Source of the DNA: Devosia ginsengisoli | Lineage (GTDB): Bacteria > Pseudomonadota > Alphaproteobacteria > Rhizobiales > Devosiaceae | DNA length: 64,000 nt | NCBI RefSeq assembly: GCF_024707105.1 | Contig: NZ_JANQAJ010000011.1 | Coordinates: 1-64,000 of the forward strand | Reading direction: 5' to 3' | Shown: in pieces, positions 1 to 9,916 of the stretch | How the letters are laid out: each line of letters opens with the position of its first letter | Numbering within the stretch: the first letter of the stretch is position 1 | Notes under the pieces: model-generated | Databases searched by the model: none | What the model saw: the letters and a program-made list of their open reading frames with translations, nothing else | Told to the model about the DNA's origin: nothing | Translations under genes and position numbers: made by a program

Positions 1-149
1 AACTCGTCAATGGCGGCACGGTGACCGTGGCCGTGGTGGGCGAGGGGGCCGAAGCCAAGCTGGAGCTGGTGGCCGTGCCGCCGCGCCCGGCCAAGCCCAA
101 GGCTCTGCCGAAGCCGAAGAAGCCCAAGGCAACGGCCGACAAGAACTGA
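1..149 (+). CDS. C-terminal end of an unidentified protein (5' truncated by window)
   Basis: An open frame enters from the left edge and stops with TGA at 147-149. The visible 48 residues are a short beta-like stretch followed by a tail rich in Pro, Lys and Ala. The length, composition and terminal position faintly recall the C-terminus of exonuclease VII large subunit, but the usual terminal motif is absent and I do not assign it. A strong terminator follows 3 bases later, so this is the end of a transcription unit. Confidence 0.6.
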   Translation, partial: LVNGGTVTVAVVGEGAEAKLELVAVPPRPAKPKALPKPKKPKATADKN

Positions 150-152
150 AGC

Positions 153-183
153 AAAAGGCCCGGAGCGATCCGGGCCTTTTTTT
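153..183 (+). terminator. Rho-independent terminator
   Basis: A perfect stem (AAAAGGCCCGGA, loop GCGA, then its complement) runs straight into a T tract ending at 183. It sits between the truncated plus-strand gene and the convergent peptidase. The opposite strand also has a short T run after the stem, so it may work in both directions. Confidence 0.9.
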
Positions 184-202
184 GTCGGTGAGAAAGATGG
201 CT

Positions 203-1249
203 TTACTGCCAGCTTGCCGAGGTCAGGTCGGATTGCAGATAGCCGGCCAGCAGCCTGCTCAGTGCGATCAGTGAAGCCATGTGGGTGCGTTCCCAGCCGT
301 GGGAGCTGTCGAGGGAGAAGCAGACGAGGCCGACGCGGATGTCCCAGCCGGCTTCGACGGCAGCGGCGCTGTCGGAGCGATAATGACGGAAGGTGTCGCG
401 TTCACACTCGATGCCTTCGCGTTGACAGACTGTTAGCATTGACCTTGTCATTTGCGCATCAAACGGGCCTTGGCGATCACGCATGGCGATCGTTACCGCA
501 TCGTCGCGCGAGGCCTGGTTCGGCGCCGTGACGGCATTGTCGATGGCGAGCAGTTCCTCGACCTCGGGACCGAAGCCATGCGTGCCGCCGATGCCGACCT
601 CCTCGGCGATGGTGAACATGGCCTGGAACGGCACGGCGACCTGTACCTGACCTTCGGCGACGGCTTTGAGAACGGCGAGCAGCGCGGCGCAGCCGGCCTT
701 GTCATCGAGATGGCGGGAGACGATGAAACCGTCCACCACTTCTGGCTGGGCGTCCACCGCGACCATGTCGCCGACATTGAAGCCGGCGGCGATCAGGGCA
801 GCGCGGTCGGGGAGAATGGCGTCGACGCGGATTTCGAGATTGTCCCAGTCGGCAGGCTGGGTATCGACCTCGGTGTTGAAGCGGTGGCCGGAGGCCTTGA
901 GCGGCAGGATGGTGCCACGATATTCGGCAGTGTCGGTGAAGATGGTGACGCGGGCGCCTTCGGCGAAGCGGGCGGCCCAGGTGCCGGTATTGCGCAAAGC
1001 AAGACGGCCATTGGGCTTGAGTTCGGTGACCATGGCGCCGAGCGTATCGAGATGGGCAGCCAGGGCGCGCTTGGGTGCGCCGCCGCCGACTTCGACATAG
1101 AGCACGCCGCGCCTGGTGTATTTGGGTGCGTAGCCGAGGTCGCGCAGCCAGCTATCCACCAGGGCTACGGCACGGCCGGTCATGCCGACAGGGCTCGGGG
1201 TGTTGACCAGTTGCAGCAGGCGGTCGAGGAGATAGTCCTGGTCGATCAT
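203..1249 (-). CDS. M42 family metallopeptidase (NAGGN-type subfamily)
   Basis: Predicted cytosolic dinuclear-zinc aminopeptidase or deacylase of 348 residues. The M42 metal and catalytic residues are visible: His66 and Asp68 in AHLDT, Asp182 in SRHLDDKAG, Glu216 and Glu217 in TIAEEVG, Asp237 in AIDN, and a C-terminal His near 323 in SSHGWERTH. The sequence closely resembles the subfamily named after the osmoprotectant NAGGN biosynthesis system. Here, however, the gene is the last member of a peptide ABC-transporter operon and overlaps the regulator before it by 4 bases (ATGA). I infer that it trims imported peptides or modified amino acids; its actual substrate cannot be read from the sequence. 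Confidence 0.88.
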   Translation of the reverse strand: MIDQDYLLDRLLQLVNTPSPVGMTGRAVALVDSWLRDLGYAPKYTRRGVLYVEVGGGAPKRALAAHLDTLGAMVTELKPNGRLALRNTGTWAARFAEGARVTIFTDTAEYRGTILPLKASGHRFNTEVDTQPADWDNLEIRVDAILPDRAALIAAGFNVGDMVAVDAQPEVVDGFIVSRHLDDKAGCAALLAVLKAVAEGQVQVAVPFQAMFTIAEEVGIGGTHGFGPEVEELLAIDNAVTAPNQASRDDAVTIAMRDRQGPFDAQMTRSMLTVCQREGIECERDTFRHYRSDSAAAVEAGWDIRVGLVCFSLDSSHGWERTHMASLIALSRLLAGYLQSDLTSASWQ

Positions 1250-2061
1250 GCGGTGCGGCGCTTTCTGGCGGGTGCCGGAGCGGCTTCCTCACTGAGGAAG
1301 CGATCCGCCAACCTAGCCTGGAGGCCCAGCATGTGCTTTTCGGCTTCGCTCATATGGGCGGCGAGGATAGCCGCTGCGGCAGCGGGGTCACGCTTCCGCA
1401 TGGCGGCGATGAGGTCGCGCTGATGCCGGATGCCGCTGGCGCGGGAAACCGGCTCGGGCTGGACATAGATGTCCTGCGCGATGGTGAGTTCCTTGAGCAG
1501 GCGCTGCAGGAACCGGCAGGTGAAGGCGAGGATGGGGTTGTCGGAATATTCTGCGACGACGCCATGGAAATCCAGCTCGGCCATGCGCTGGTTCCAGCGC
1601 TCGGTCGCATCGGCCGGCTCGTGGTCGTAGATCCGGATGATGGCTTCGAGGCGTTTGAGGCCGGCCTCGTCGATATGCGGGGTGGCGCTGGCTGCCAGTT
1701 GCGGCTCCAGCACCTTGCGCATCTCGTAGATATTGGCGATCGAGAGGTTCTTGGCGAAGAGGAAATTGGACAGCAGGCTCATGGCCCGGCCTTCTGACAT
1801 GCGTTCGATGAAGGCGCCGCCGCCCGGGCCGGTGCGCACGGAAATCAGCCCCTGCACTTCGAGCGCCTTGAGCGCCTCGCGCACGGTGCCCTTGCTGGCG
1901 GCGAACTGGGCGATCAGCTCGCGCTCCTGCGGCAGGCGATCGCCGGGCCCAAGGCCATGCTCGACGATCATGCGCTTGATGGCATCGACGATTTCATCGG
2001 TGCGCTTGCGGCGCGGACGTCCGGCGCCGGCGGGTGGGTCGATGGGGTCATGCAGGCTCAT
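1246..2061 (-). CDS. GntR family regulator, FadR/FCD type
   Basis: 271-residue DNA-binding regulator. A winged helix lies at about 20-90 (ending in KGTVREALKALEVQGLI, the GntR recognition region), followed by a helical FCD ligand domain. A basic tail ends the protein. It lies inside the peptide-transporter operon, overlapping the ATPase gene upstream and the M42 peptidase downstream by 4 bases each, so it is co-expressed with what it probably controls. Its likely operator is the perfect inverted repeat at 7471-7515 in front of the operon. The ligand is presumably a peptide or its breakdown product (inference). Confidence 0.88.
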   Translation of the reverse strand: MSLHDPIDPPAGAGRPRRKRTDEIVDAIKRMIVEHGLGPGDRLPQERELIAQFAASKGTVREALKALEVQGLISVRTGPGGGAFIERMSEGRAMSLLSNFLFAKNLSIANIYEMRKVLEPQLAASATPHIDEAGLKRLEAIIRIYDHEPADATERWNQRMAELDFHGVVAEYSDNPILAFTCRFLQRLLKELTIAQDIYVQPEPVSRASGIRHQRDLIAAMRKRDPAAAAAILAAHMSEAEKHMLGLQARLADRFLSEEAAPAPARKRRTA

Positions 2062-2867
2062 ATCGCGCTGTCCGATGCGGTGAGGCGCGGCGCGCTGGCA
2101 ATGAGCGACCGCGTATAGTCATGCTGCGGGTCGACGAAAAGCTGGGCTGCCGGGCCGCTTTCCACCACTTCCCCGAGATACATGACGGCGACGCGATCGG
2201 AAATCGATTCGACCACGGCCAGATCGTGGCTGATGAAGAGATAGGACAGGCCAAGATCGTCGCGGAGCTGTTGCAGCAGCAACAGGACCTGCGCCTGCAC
2301 GGAGACGTCGAGGGCGCTGACCGGCTCATCGAGCACGAGAATGCGGGCCTCGGCAGCCAGCGCCCGGGCAATGGCGATACGCTGGGCCTGGCCGCCGGAA
2401 AATTCGTGCGGATAGCGGTCGAGCGTATCGGCGGGCATCTGCACGGCATCGACCAGTTCGCGCTTGCGGGCACTGCGTTTGGCGCTGTCGTAACGGCACA
2501 GCAGGCGCAGCGGCACGTCGAGAATATCGCCGATGGTCTTGCGTGGATTGAGCGAAGCGACCGGGTCCTGAAACACATATTGTATGGTGCGGCCGAAAGC
2601 ACGGGAGCCGGACGAGGCCAGTTCGGCCCATGGCTTGCCGTCGATGAGCATGGTGCCCGCTGTCGGGCGTTCGAGGCCGACCAGCATGCGGGCCAGCGTG
2701 GATTTGCCCGAGCCACTTTCACCGACAATGCCCAGCGTTTCGCCGCGCTTGAGATCAAGGGAAATGCTGCGGACCGCCTGGACCTGGTTGGCCTCGCGGC
2801 CGAAAAGGCTGCGGCCACCACCGAAGGTCTTGACCAGGTCGCGGATTTCAACGGCGTTGTCGCTCAT
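2058..2867 (-). CDS. Peptide ABC transporter ATP-binding protein (DppF/OppF type)
   Basis: 269-residue ATPase of a dipeptide/oligopeptide/nickel-type importer. It shows Walker A (GESGSGKST, about residue 50), Q-loop region QYVFQDP, signature FSGGQ, Walker B ILVLDEP and the H-loop His in LFISHD. The length is that of a single ABC unit with a short C-terminal extension. It pairs with the ATPase half of the fused protein encoded just upstream, giving the two different nucleotide-binding domains these importers need. Start and stop overlap both neighbours by ATGA, indicating translational coupling. Confidence 0.92.
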   Translation of the reverse strand: MSDNAVEIRDLVKTFGGGRSLFGREANQVQAVRSISLDLKRGETLGIVGESGSGKSTLARMLVGLERPTAGTMLIDGKPWAELASSGSRAFGRTIQYVFQDPVASLNPRKTIGDILDVPLRLLCRYDSAKRSARKRELVDAVQMPADTLDRYPHEFSGGQAQRIAIARALAAEARILVLDEPVSALDVSVQAQVLLLLQQLRDDLGLSYLFISHDLAVVESISDRVAVMYLGEVVESGPAAQLFVDPQHDYTRSLIASAPRLTASDSAI

Positions 2868-4647
2868 GGGCGTGCCTCCGCGAAGAGCGGGCGGACGCGG
2901 TCGAGGAAGCCATGGCCTTCGCCCAGCTCCGGCACACAGGCGATGAGACGTTTGGTATAGTCGTGCTGCGGATCGCGCAGGATGGCGCGGGTGTCGCCCT
3001 GTTCGACGATCTCGCCATTCTTCATCACGGCGACGCGGTCGCAGACCTGGGCGACGACGCCGAAATCGTGCGTGATGAGCAGAAGGGCGAGGCCGCGCTC
3101 GCGGCGGAGCTGTTGCAGCAGCTCGAGAATGCGGGCCTGAACCGTGACATCGAGGGCCGTAGTGGGTTCGTCGGCGATGATGATATCGGGGTCGTTGGCG
3201 AGGGCCATGGCAATGCCGATGCGCTGGCGTTGGCCGCCGGACAGTTCGTGCGGATAGGCCGATGCGCGGCTCGCGGCATCGCGGATGCCCACCGTCTCCA
3301 TGAGGGCAACGGCGCGAGAATGGGCGGCCTGCCTGCCGATCGGGTCATGCGCCAGAATGGCTTCGGCGATCTGTTCGCCCACCGTAAAGAGCGGGTGCAA
3401 CGTGGTCAGCGGGTCCTGGAAGACATAGGCGACGCGGGCACCGCGCAAGCCGATCAGTTCCTGCTCGCGCAGGGACAGCACGTCCTTGCCCTCGATATAG
3501 ACGGCGCCATCGGTGATGACGCCCGGTGGCGAGGCGACGAGCCCCATGAGCGACAGGGCGGTGACGGACTTTCCGGAGCCGCTTTCCCCGATCAGACCAA
3601 GGCATTCGCCCTTGCCGAGGCGGAAGCTGACGTCACGAATCGCCGGGGTGATGGCATCGCCGGTGTCGAAGCCAGTCGAGAGGTTTTCGACCACCAGAGC
3701 CGGCGCATCGGGCAGGGTCGGGGCGGGCCTGGTCTTGCGGGCAATGCGGGTAACCGGCATGGGGCGGTCGAGCGCACCGGAGCGCAGGCGCGGGTCGAGC
3801 ACGTCGCGGATGCCGTCGCCGAGCAGGTTGATGCTCATGACCAGGATGAAGATCATGATGCCGGGCACGATGGAGGCATGCGGGGCGGTGAAGAGCTGGG
3901 CGCGGGCCTGGCCGAGCATGGAGCCAAGATCGGATGTCGGCGGCTGGGCGCCGAGACCGAGGAAGGAGAGGCCGGCGGTTTCGAGGATCATCCAACCCAC
4001 TGTCGTGGACATGGTGATGACGATGACCGGCAGCACATTGGGCAGCACCTCGGTGAAGAGGACAGCGGCGTGGCCCTTGCCGGAAAGGCGTGCGGCATCG
4101 ACGAATTCGCGATTGCGGATCGAGACGGTGACGCCCCTGATATTGCGGGCGAAGAACGGAATATTGACGATGGCGATGGCGTAGAGCGCGTTGAGCAGGC
4201 CTGGGCCGAGTGCCGCGACGATGGCAATGGCCAGCAGGATATAGGGGAAGGCCATCAGCATATCGACGAAGCGCATCAGTACGCTGTCGGTGGCACCGCG
4301 GGCATAGCCGGCGACGAGGCCGATCAGCGAGCCGAAGAGCGCCGCGAGGGCGGTGGCGCTGATGCCGACAAGCAGCGAGACCTGGGTGCCCCAGATGAGG
4401 CGCGAGAGGATGTCGCGGCCGAGATGATCGGTGCCGAACAGGTGGCCGGCGCTGAATGGCGGCAGCAGGCGATTGGGCTGGTCGGTGATATCAGGGTTGG
4501 GCAAGGGCAGGACGGGCGCCAGCAATGCCACGATCACGATGAAGCCGAAGAGGAACAGGCCCGCCGCGGCTAGGCGGTTTGCCATCAGCAATTGCCAGTT
4601 GCTGCGGCGCTTGCGGGCAGGGGGCGGGGTGGTGGCTGCCATGTTGG

Positions 4648-4651
<4 letters not shown>
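2864..4651 (-). CDS. Peptide ABC transporter permease/ATPase fusion (DppC-DppD)
   Basis: 595 residues combining two subunits that are often separate. The first ~285 residues are a DppC-type inner-membrane permease: an N-terminal extension, a first membrane helix near 20-45, the [15 protein letters not shown] motif, and a membrane domain with an EAA-like loop. A short linker leads to a DppD-type ATPase from about 320, with Walker A GESGSGKS, signature LSGGQRQR and Walker [13 protein letters not shown]. The start is the ATG at 4651, which overlaps the upstream permease stop (ATGA); the frame stays open beyond it but that part is antisense-like noise. Such fusions are known in Hyphomicrobiales, so this is not an assembly join. 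Confidence 0.92.
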
Positions 4652-5595
<944 letters not shown>

Positions 5596-5624
5596 TTCTT
5601 GGTCCTCCTTTTCGCAATCAGTCG

Positions 5625-5824
5625 GCACCCTCCTCTCATGGAGGAGAAGTCAGGAGCCGGTCACCCTCTCCCCTTGTGGGGTGAGGGGGCTGCGCTATCC
5701 CATGCTTCAATGCTGGCGGATAGCTCCGCAGCCCCCTCATCCCCTTCGGGCACCTTCTCCCACGAGGGGAGAAGGGAAGCGCCCAGACGTCCGAGGTAAA
5801 CCCTCTCCCCAAAGGAGGAGGGCA
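5625..5824 (+). repeat. Rhizobiales-type palindromic intergenic repeat
   Basis: The ~240-base gap between the binding-protein gene and its permease is filled by C/G-rich inverted repeats. One long imperfect hairpin pairs 5683-5700 with 5719-5738 (two extra bases in the right arm). Smaller stems of the CCCTCTCCCC/GGGG type flank it. This kind of element is scattered between genes in Hyphomicrobiales. Inside an operon it could stabilise the upstream binding-protein mRNA end. Confidence 0.75.
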
Positions 5825-5836
5825 GGCAAGGGCAAC

Positions 5837-7405
5837 CTACTGCTTGGTCACGTCGCGCAGCACCAGGCTGAAGTCGGGCTGCAGTTCGAAATCGCCCACG
5901 GCGCTGGTGACGACGGCGTTCTGCTTCCAGTTCGCCACAAACAGCCATGGCGCGTCTTCATGCGTGATGGCCTGGATCTGCTTGTAGAGGGCGCCGCGCT
6001 CGGCCGGATCGGTGGAAAGGCGGGCCTGGTCGAGCAATTCGTCCACTTCCGGATTGGAATAATAGGACGAGTTGAAGCCGCCTTCGGCTGGCCATGCGGC
6101 CGTGCGCAGGGTGAGGAAGGGCAGGGTGTCGGGATCGGACGTCATCCACGCCATCTCGGCCATGTCGCCCTTGCCTTCGAGGCCGGGATTCACTTCCGAC
6201 AGGAAGGTGTTCCACTCATAGGTCTTGATCTCGACCTTGAGGCCGACAGCCGCCAGATCGGCCTGGATGGCGGTACCCATCGGCACTGGATCGAGCATGC
6301 CCGAGCCGCCTTCGGTGACGAGGAAGGTGAGCGAAGCGCCCTCGGCGCCGGCCTCGGCAAGGAGTTCCTTGGCCTTTTCCGGGTCATAGGGATAGGGCGT
6401 CACATCCTCGTTATAGGCCCAGTTGAAGGCCGGCGGGATCGGGCCGGCGGAAACGTCTGCGGTTCCCTGGAGCACATCGTTGACAAGGCTTTCCTTGTTG
6501 ACGGCGTAATTCACCGCCTGGCGCACGCGCACATCGGCGAAGGGGCCGTCCTTGGCGTTGAGCATGACGTACCAGACATGCGGACCGACGGCCTCGACGA
6601 CCTGGTAATTGGCGTCGTCGCGGAACTGGGCGACGTTGTCTGGCGGGGTTTCGAGCAGCACGTCGATGCCGCCGGACAGCATTTCGGCGACGCGGGTATT
6701 GGCGTCGGTGATCGGGCGGAAAATGACCGCTTCGAGCGCGGGCGCGCCATCCCAATAGTCATCGTTGCGCGAGGCGACGACGCTGGTATTGGACTGCCAT
6801 TCCTCGAACTTGAACGGGCCGGTGCCGACCGGATGGCGGCCGTAATCGGCGCCATATTGCTCGACCGCTGCTGGAGAGACGATCAGGCCGGTGGGCGAGG
6901 CCAGGTTCGACATGAACGGCGCGAAAGGCTCGTTGAGCGTGAACTTGACCGTGAGGTCATCCACTACGTCGACGCTTTCGACCGACGAGAAGAAGAAGGC
7001 GAGCGGGAAGGGGCCGGTCGAGGCGAAGGGGTGGTTTTCGTCCAGCATGCGGTCGAAATTGAACTTCACCGCCTCGGCATTGAACGGGGTGCCGTCGTGG
7101 AAGGTGACGCCTTCGCGCAGGTTGAACGTATATTCGAGGCCATCTTCGGAAATGGTCCAGTCGGTGGCGAGGGCCGGCTCGATTTCCAGCGTGCCGGGCG
7201 TGTTGCGCACGAGGCCGTCATAGATGTTGACGGCGATGCGGAAATCATTGGCGGCGGTCGAGATATGCGGGTCGAGCGATGCCGGTTCGGCGATCTGGCC
7301 GACGACGAGAATATTGGGGGGCGTCTGCGCCATGGCGGGCGAGACGAGAGCCAGAGCGGTCGCGGCCAGCAGCAACGGCGCGATGCTTTTCCATTTGCGG
7401 GTCAT
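5837..7405 (-). CDS. Peptide ABC transporter substrate-binding protein
   Basis: 522-residue periplasmic binding protein of the DppA/OppA (SBP family 5) type. A clear signal peptide (about 1-27, ending SPAMAQ) is followed by the family's opening block with an EPASLDPH segment, then YDGLVR and the YTFNLREGVTFHDG region. The start at 7405 has GGAGG five bases upstream; the open frame continues upstream without any better start. It is the first gene of the operon and faces the DUF1028 gene across a shared regulatory region. It should capture peptides for the permeases encoded downstream. Confidence 0.93.
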   Translation of the reverse strand: MTRKWKSIAPLLLAATALALVSPAMAQTPPNILVVGQIAEPASLDPHISTAANDFRIAVNIYDGLVRNTPGTLEIEPALATDWTISEDGLEYTFNLREGVTFHDGTPFNAEAVKFNFDRMLDENHPFASTGPFPLAFFFSSVESVDVVDDLTVKFTLNEPFAPFMSNLASPTGLIVSPAAVEQYGADYGRHPVGTGPFKFEEWQSNTSVVASRNDDYWDGAPALEAVIFRPITDANTRVAEMLSGGIDVLLETPPDNVAQFRDDANYQVVEAVGPHVWYVMLNAKDGPFADVRVRQAVNYAVNKESLVNDVLQGTADVSAGPIPPAFNWAYNEDVTPYPYDPEKAKELLAEAGAEGASLTFLVTEGGSGMLDPVPMGTAIQADLAAVGLKVEIKTYEWNTFLSEVNPGLEGKGDMAEMAWMTSDPDTLPFLTLRTAAWPAEGGFNSSYYSNPEVDELLDQARLSTDPAERGALYKQIQAITHEDAPWLFVANWKQNAVVTSAVGDFELQPDFSLVLRDVTKQ

Positions 7406-7470
7406 TGAATCCTCCTTGCGTTCCCTCGCCCTTGCCTCGCGGTGGGGACCGTGGGAGAAGAGCATGGATA

Positions 7471-7515
7471 ATTTATCATCATAAATTGCGCATCTGTCAA
7501 TTTATGATGATAAAT
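7471..7515. promoter_or_regulatory. Divergent promoter with perfect 17-bp inverted-repeat operator
   Basis: ATTTATCATCATAAATT at 7471-7487 and its exact reverse complement at 7499-7515 flank an 11-base spacer. Each arm is itself near-palindromic (ATTTAT-CATC-ATAAAT). A minus-strand promoter can be read as TTGACA (7500-7495), 17 bases, GATAAA (7477-7472), driving the transporter operon. A plus-strand promoter can be read as TTGCGC (7486-7491), 17 bases, GATAAA (7509-7514), driving the DUF1028 gene. Both -10 boxes lie inside the repeat arms, so one regulator, most likely the operon's GntR protein, could shut both. Confidence 0.75.
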
Positions 7516-7534
7516 GCCGTGTAGAGGATTGTGC

Positions 7535-8182
7535 ATGACCTTTTCCATCGTCGCCCGCGACCCCATAACCGGTGCCTTTGGCGTTGCCACGGCGACGGCG
7601 GGGCCGATGGTGGGGGCTCTGGTCCCCCATACACGACGCGGCTTCGGGGCGGCGGCGACCCAGGCCATGACCAATCCCTATCTGGCCATCGACACGCTGG
7701 CCTTGCTCGACGGCCAGCCGGCCGAGGCCGCCTTGCGCGCTGCGCTGGCCAGGGATGCCGAAGCGGAGCGCCGCCAGATCATCGTGGTCGACCGTGCCGG
7801 CCGGGTGGATGGCTGGACTGGGAGCGAGTGCGTGCCCTATGCCGGGCATTTGACCGGTGACGGCGTGGCGGTTGCGGGGAACATGCTGACCGGTCCCGAC
7901 GTGCTCAAGGACATGTTGGCCAGTTACCGGCAGAGTCTGGAAAGTAGTGGCTTTGCCTCCAGCCTGCTGCAGGCTCTCATCGCGGGCGCCGCTGCCGGCG
8001 GTGACAGCCGTGGTATCGGCTCCGCCGCCCTGCGCGTTCATGGCGACCAGGCTTTTGCCGATATCGACCTGCGGGTGGATTTTTCCGAGGACCCCATGGC
8101 CGCTATCGAGTCTCTGTTCGAGCAGGCTGTCTCGGGGTCGTACGCTGATTTTTTTGCGACCGTGCCGCGTCGGCGCGGCTAG
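7535..8182 (+). CDS. DUF1028 family Ntn-hydrolase-like protein
   Basis: 215 residues starting MTFSIVARDP, the characteristic opening of DUF1028. Removal of Met1 would expose Thr2 as the N-terminal nucleophile of an Ntn-hydrolase. The conserved blocks GAFGVATATA, AATQAMTNP and VAVAGNMLTG follow. The start at 7535 is preferred because a start at 7514 would begin inside the operator; GAGG lies 8 bases upstream. The family's substrate is not established. Its divergent pairing with a peptide importer and an M42 peptidase suggests hydrolysis of an amide or peptide-like compound taken up by that system (inference). Confidence 0.85.
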   Translation: MTFSIVARDPITGAFGVATATAGPMVGALVPHTRRGFGAAATQAMTNPYLAIDTLALLDGQPAEAALRAALARDAEAERRQIIVVDRAGRVDGWTGSECVPYAGHLTGDGVAVAGNMLTGPDVLKDMLASYRQSLESSGFASSLLQALIAGAAAGGDSRGIGSAALRVHGDQAFADIDLRVDFSEDPMAAIESLFEQAVSGSYADFFATVPRRRG

Positions 8183-8315
8183 CCGAGTGGTTTGAGCCGT
8201 CGGTCCTTCGCGGATCAGCTCTCAACCGCGTTGCGCATTCGAAACGTGCGACCCCACAGCTTCCTCTGATCCTGCGGTATCCACCGCTTGTGCAATCGCG
8301 CCTGTCCGCGCCAGG

Positions 8316-8354
8316 TTGACGTCGTCTTTCGATCTGATATATCAACGCATATCA
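8316..8354 (+). promoter_or_regulatory. Promoter with overlapping palindromic operator for the TTT operon
   Basis: TTGACG at 8316-8321 and TATATC at 8338-8343 are separated by 16 bases. The -10 box lies within the perfect palindrome TGATATATCA (8335-8344), and a further half-site ATATCA lies at 8349-8354. The arrangement suits repression by the GntR/FCD regulator encoded in the same operon (11400-12077). The Shine-Dalgarno GGGAGGAG follows at 8359-8366. Confidence 0.6.
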
Positions 8355-8372
8355 AAAAGGGAGGAGCCTGAG

Positions 8373-9341
8373 ATGAAGTCTGTGAATCTGTTTGGCGCCG
8401 GTATCGTGCTGGCTGTGAGTCTGGCTGCGCTGATGCCGGCGATGGCCCAGGAATGGCCGGATCGGCCGATCACGCTGATCGCGCCCGCCGGTGCCGGTGG
8501 TGGCACCGATGCGACCGCCCGTCTGTTGGCGCTGGGGCTTGAGCAGCAGCTCGGCCAGCCCGTCAATGTCGTTAATCAGGGCCAGGGCGGCGGTGTCGTC
8601 GGCTTTACCTCGATCACGACGGCCGAGCCGGATGGCTACACGCTCGGCGTGATCTACAATTTCGCCCATTACAGCCCGATGGGGCAGGGCGACTTCGACG
8701 CCGCCGACATGACGCCGATCGGTCAGTTCAACTTCGATCCGGCCGGCTTCCACGTCCGTACGGAGTCCGAATGGGCCAACATCACCGAGGCACTCGATGC
8801 CATCAAGGCCGATCCGGGCGCCTATGATATCGCTTGCGGTGGCGGCTGCGGCGGGTCCTGGCCGCTGGCCTTCGCCTCGCTGCTCGATGCCTATGACGTT
8901 GATCTCTCGCAGGTGCGGATGATTTCCGGCCAGGGCGCCGCAGCGGCTCTGCAGGAAATGGTGGCCGGTGGCTTCGACGTGGTGCCGAGCTCGGTGCCCG
9001 AAGCCGGCTCGCTGATCGAATCCGGCCTGGTGCGCGGTCTTGCCGTGTTCGGTTCGGAACGGCTCGAAGCCTTCCCCGACATCCCCACCCTCGAGGAAGA
9101 AACCGGCATGGTGCTCGAACTCGGCGCATGGCGTGGCCTGGTCGGCCCGGCCGGGCTGCCGGAGGAGGTGACGGCCAAGCTCGCGGCGGCGCTCGAGGCG
9201 GTTTACAATGATCCCGAGTTCCAGAGCGCCATGACCGATCGCGGCTTCGGCCTCCGCTGGCGCGATGCCGCCGACTTCGGCACCTTCATGGCCGAGGAAG
9301 AAACCAGCGTCCGTGAACTGGTTCGCGTTCTGGGTCTATAA
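8373..9341 (+). CDS. Tripartite tricarboxylate transporter substrate-binding protein (TctC family)
   Basis: 322-residue periplasmic solute receptor. A signal peptide (about 1-25, LMPAMAQ) precedes the TctC/Bug core, which opens with WPDRPITLIAPAGAGGGTD and contains a DGYTLG segment. The start at 8373 follows a strong GGGAGGAG. It is the first gene of an operon whose next two genes encode the matching membrane subunits. The family binds carboxylates such as sugar acids, citrate and aromatic acids. The downstream galactonate dehydratase suggests a sugar acid here (inference). Confidence 0.92.
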   Translation: MKSVNLFGAGIVLAVSLAALMPAMAQEWPDRPITLIAPAGAGGGTDATARLLALGLEQQLGQPVNVVNQGQGGGVVGFTSITTAEPDGYTLGVIYNFAHYSPMGQGDFDAADMTPIGQFNFDPAGFHVRTESEWANITEALDAIKADPGAYDIACGGGCGGSWPLAFASLLDAYDVDLSQVRMISGQGAAAALQEMVAGGFDVVPSSVPEAGSLIESGLVRGLAVFGSERLEAFPDIPTLEEETGMVLELGAWRGLVGPAGLPEEVTAKLAAALEAVYNDPEFQSAMTDRGFGLRWRDAADFGTFMAEEETSVRELVRVLGL

Positions 9342-9421
9342 CGCAGCCTGTAATGGCGAAATGCCTCGGCTCCGCCCGCTGGGCGGGGCCGACTGGCAAA
9401 ATGCATTGAGGAGGAACGGCG

Positions 9422-9916
9422 ATGCAACTCGGTCAACTGGGTGTCGCGGGTGGCTTCGGGCTGCTCGGGGCCACCATCATCGTCAATACTGCCGGCCTGG
9501 CGCCGGTAGCGCATATCGAGTTCGGTCCGGCGCTGTTTCCCACCATTGTGGGCTGGATCATGATCGCCCTGGCTGCCCTTGCCGCATTCGATGCCGTGCG
9601 CAGCCCGGCTGTCGAGGTCGGCGCGAGCGAGGAAGAGCCTCCTGAGCCGCTCGACCGGCACCGGATCATCCTCTTTGCCGTCTTTGGCGCGGCGCCGCTG
9701 ATCTATGTCGCCCTTGCACCCGTCCTCGGGTTCCTGCTGACCATGCCGATCATCGTGGGCGGGCTGGCCTTCGTCGCGTCCGGCAAGCTGGGGCGCTCGA
9801 TACTGCTGGGCCTGGGGCTGACGGCCTTTCTGCATATTGTTTTCTACCAGGTGCTGCGCGTTACCCTGCCATGGGGCGTGCTGACCAATTATGCGGGTGT
9901 TCTGACATGGAGATAA
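9422..9916 (+). CDS. TTT transporter small membrane subunit (TctB family)
   Basis: 164-residue membrane protein with about four hydrophobic helices and a charged acidic loop in the middle (near 60-80), matching TctB/DUF1468 in size and layout. GAGGAGGAA lies just before the start. The final ten bases overlap the start of the large permease gene, so the two subunits are probably translated together. It forms the small subunit of the inner-membrane complex. Confidence 0.9.
   Translation: MQLGQLGVAGGFGLLGATIIVNTAGLAPVAHIEFGPALFPTIVGWIMIALAALAAFDAVRSPAVEVGASEEEPPEPLDRHRIILFAVFGAAPLIYVALAPVLGFLLTMPIIVGGLAFVASGKLGRSILLGLGLTAFLHIVFYQVLRVTLPWGVLTNYAGVLTWR

Noticed and set aside
2912-4573. A 553-codon plus-strand frame over the peptide transporter
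   Set aside because: It lies opposite a well-motived permease-ATPase and shows no motif of its own.
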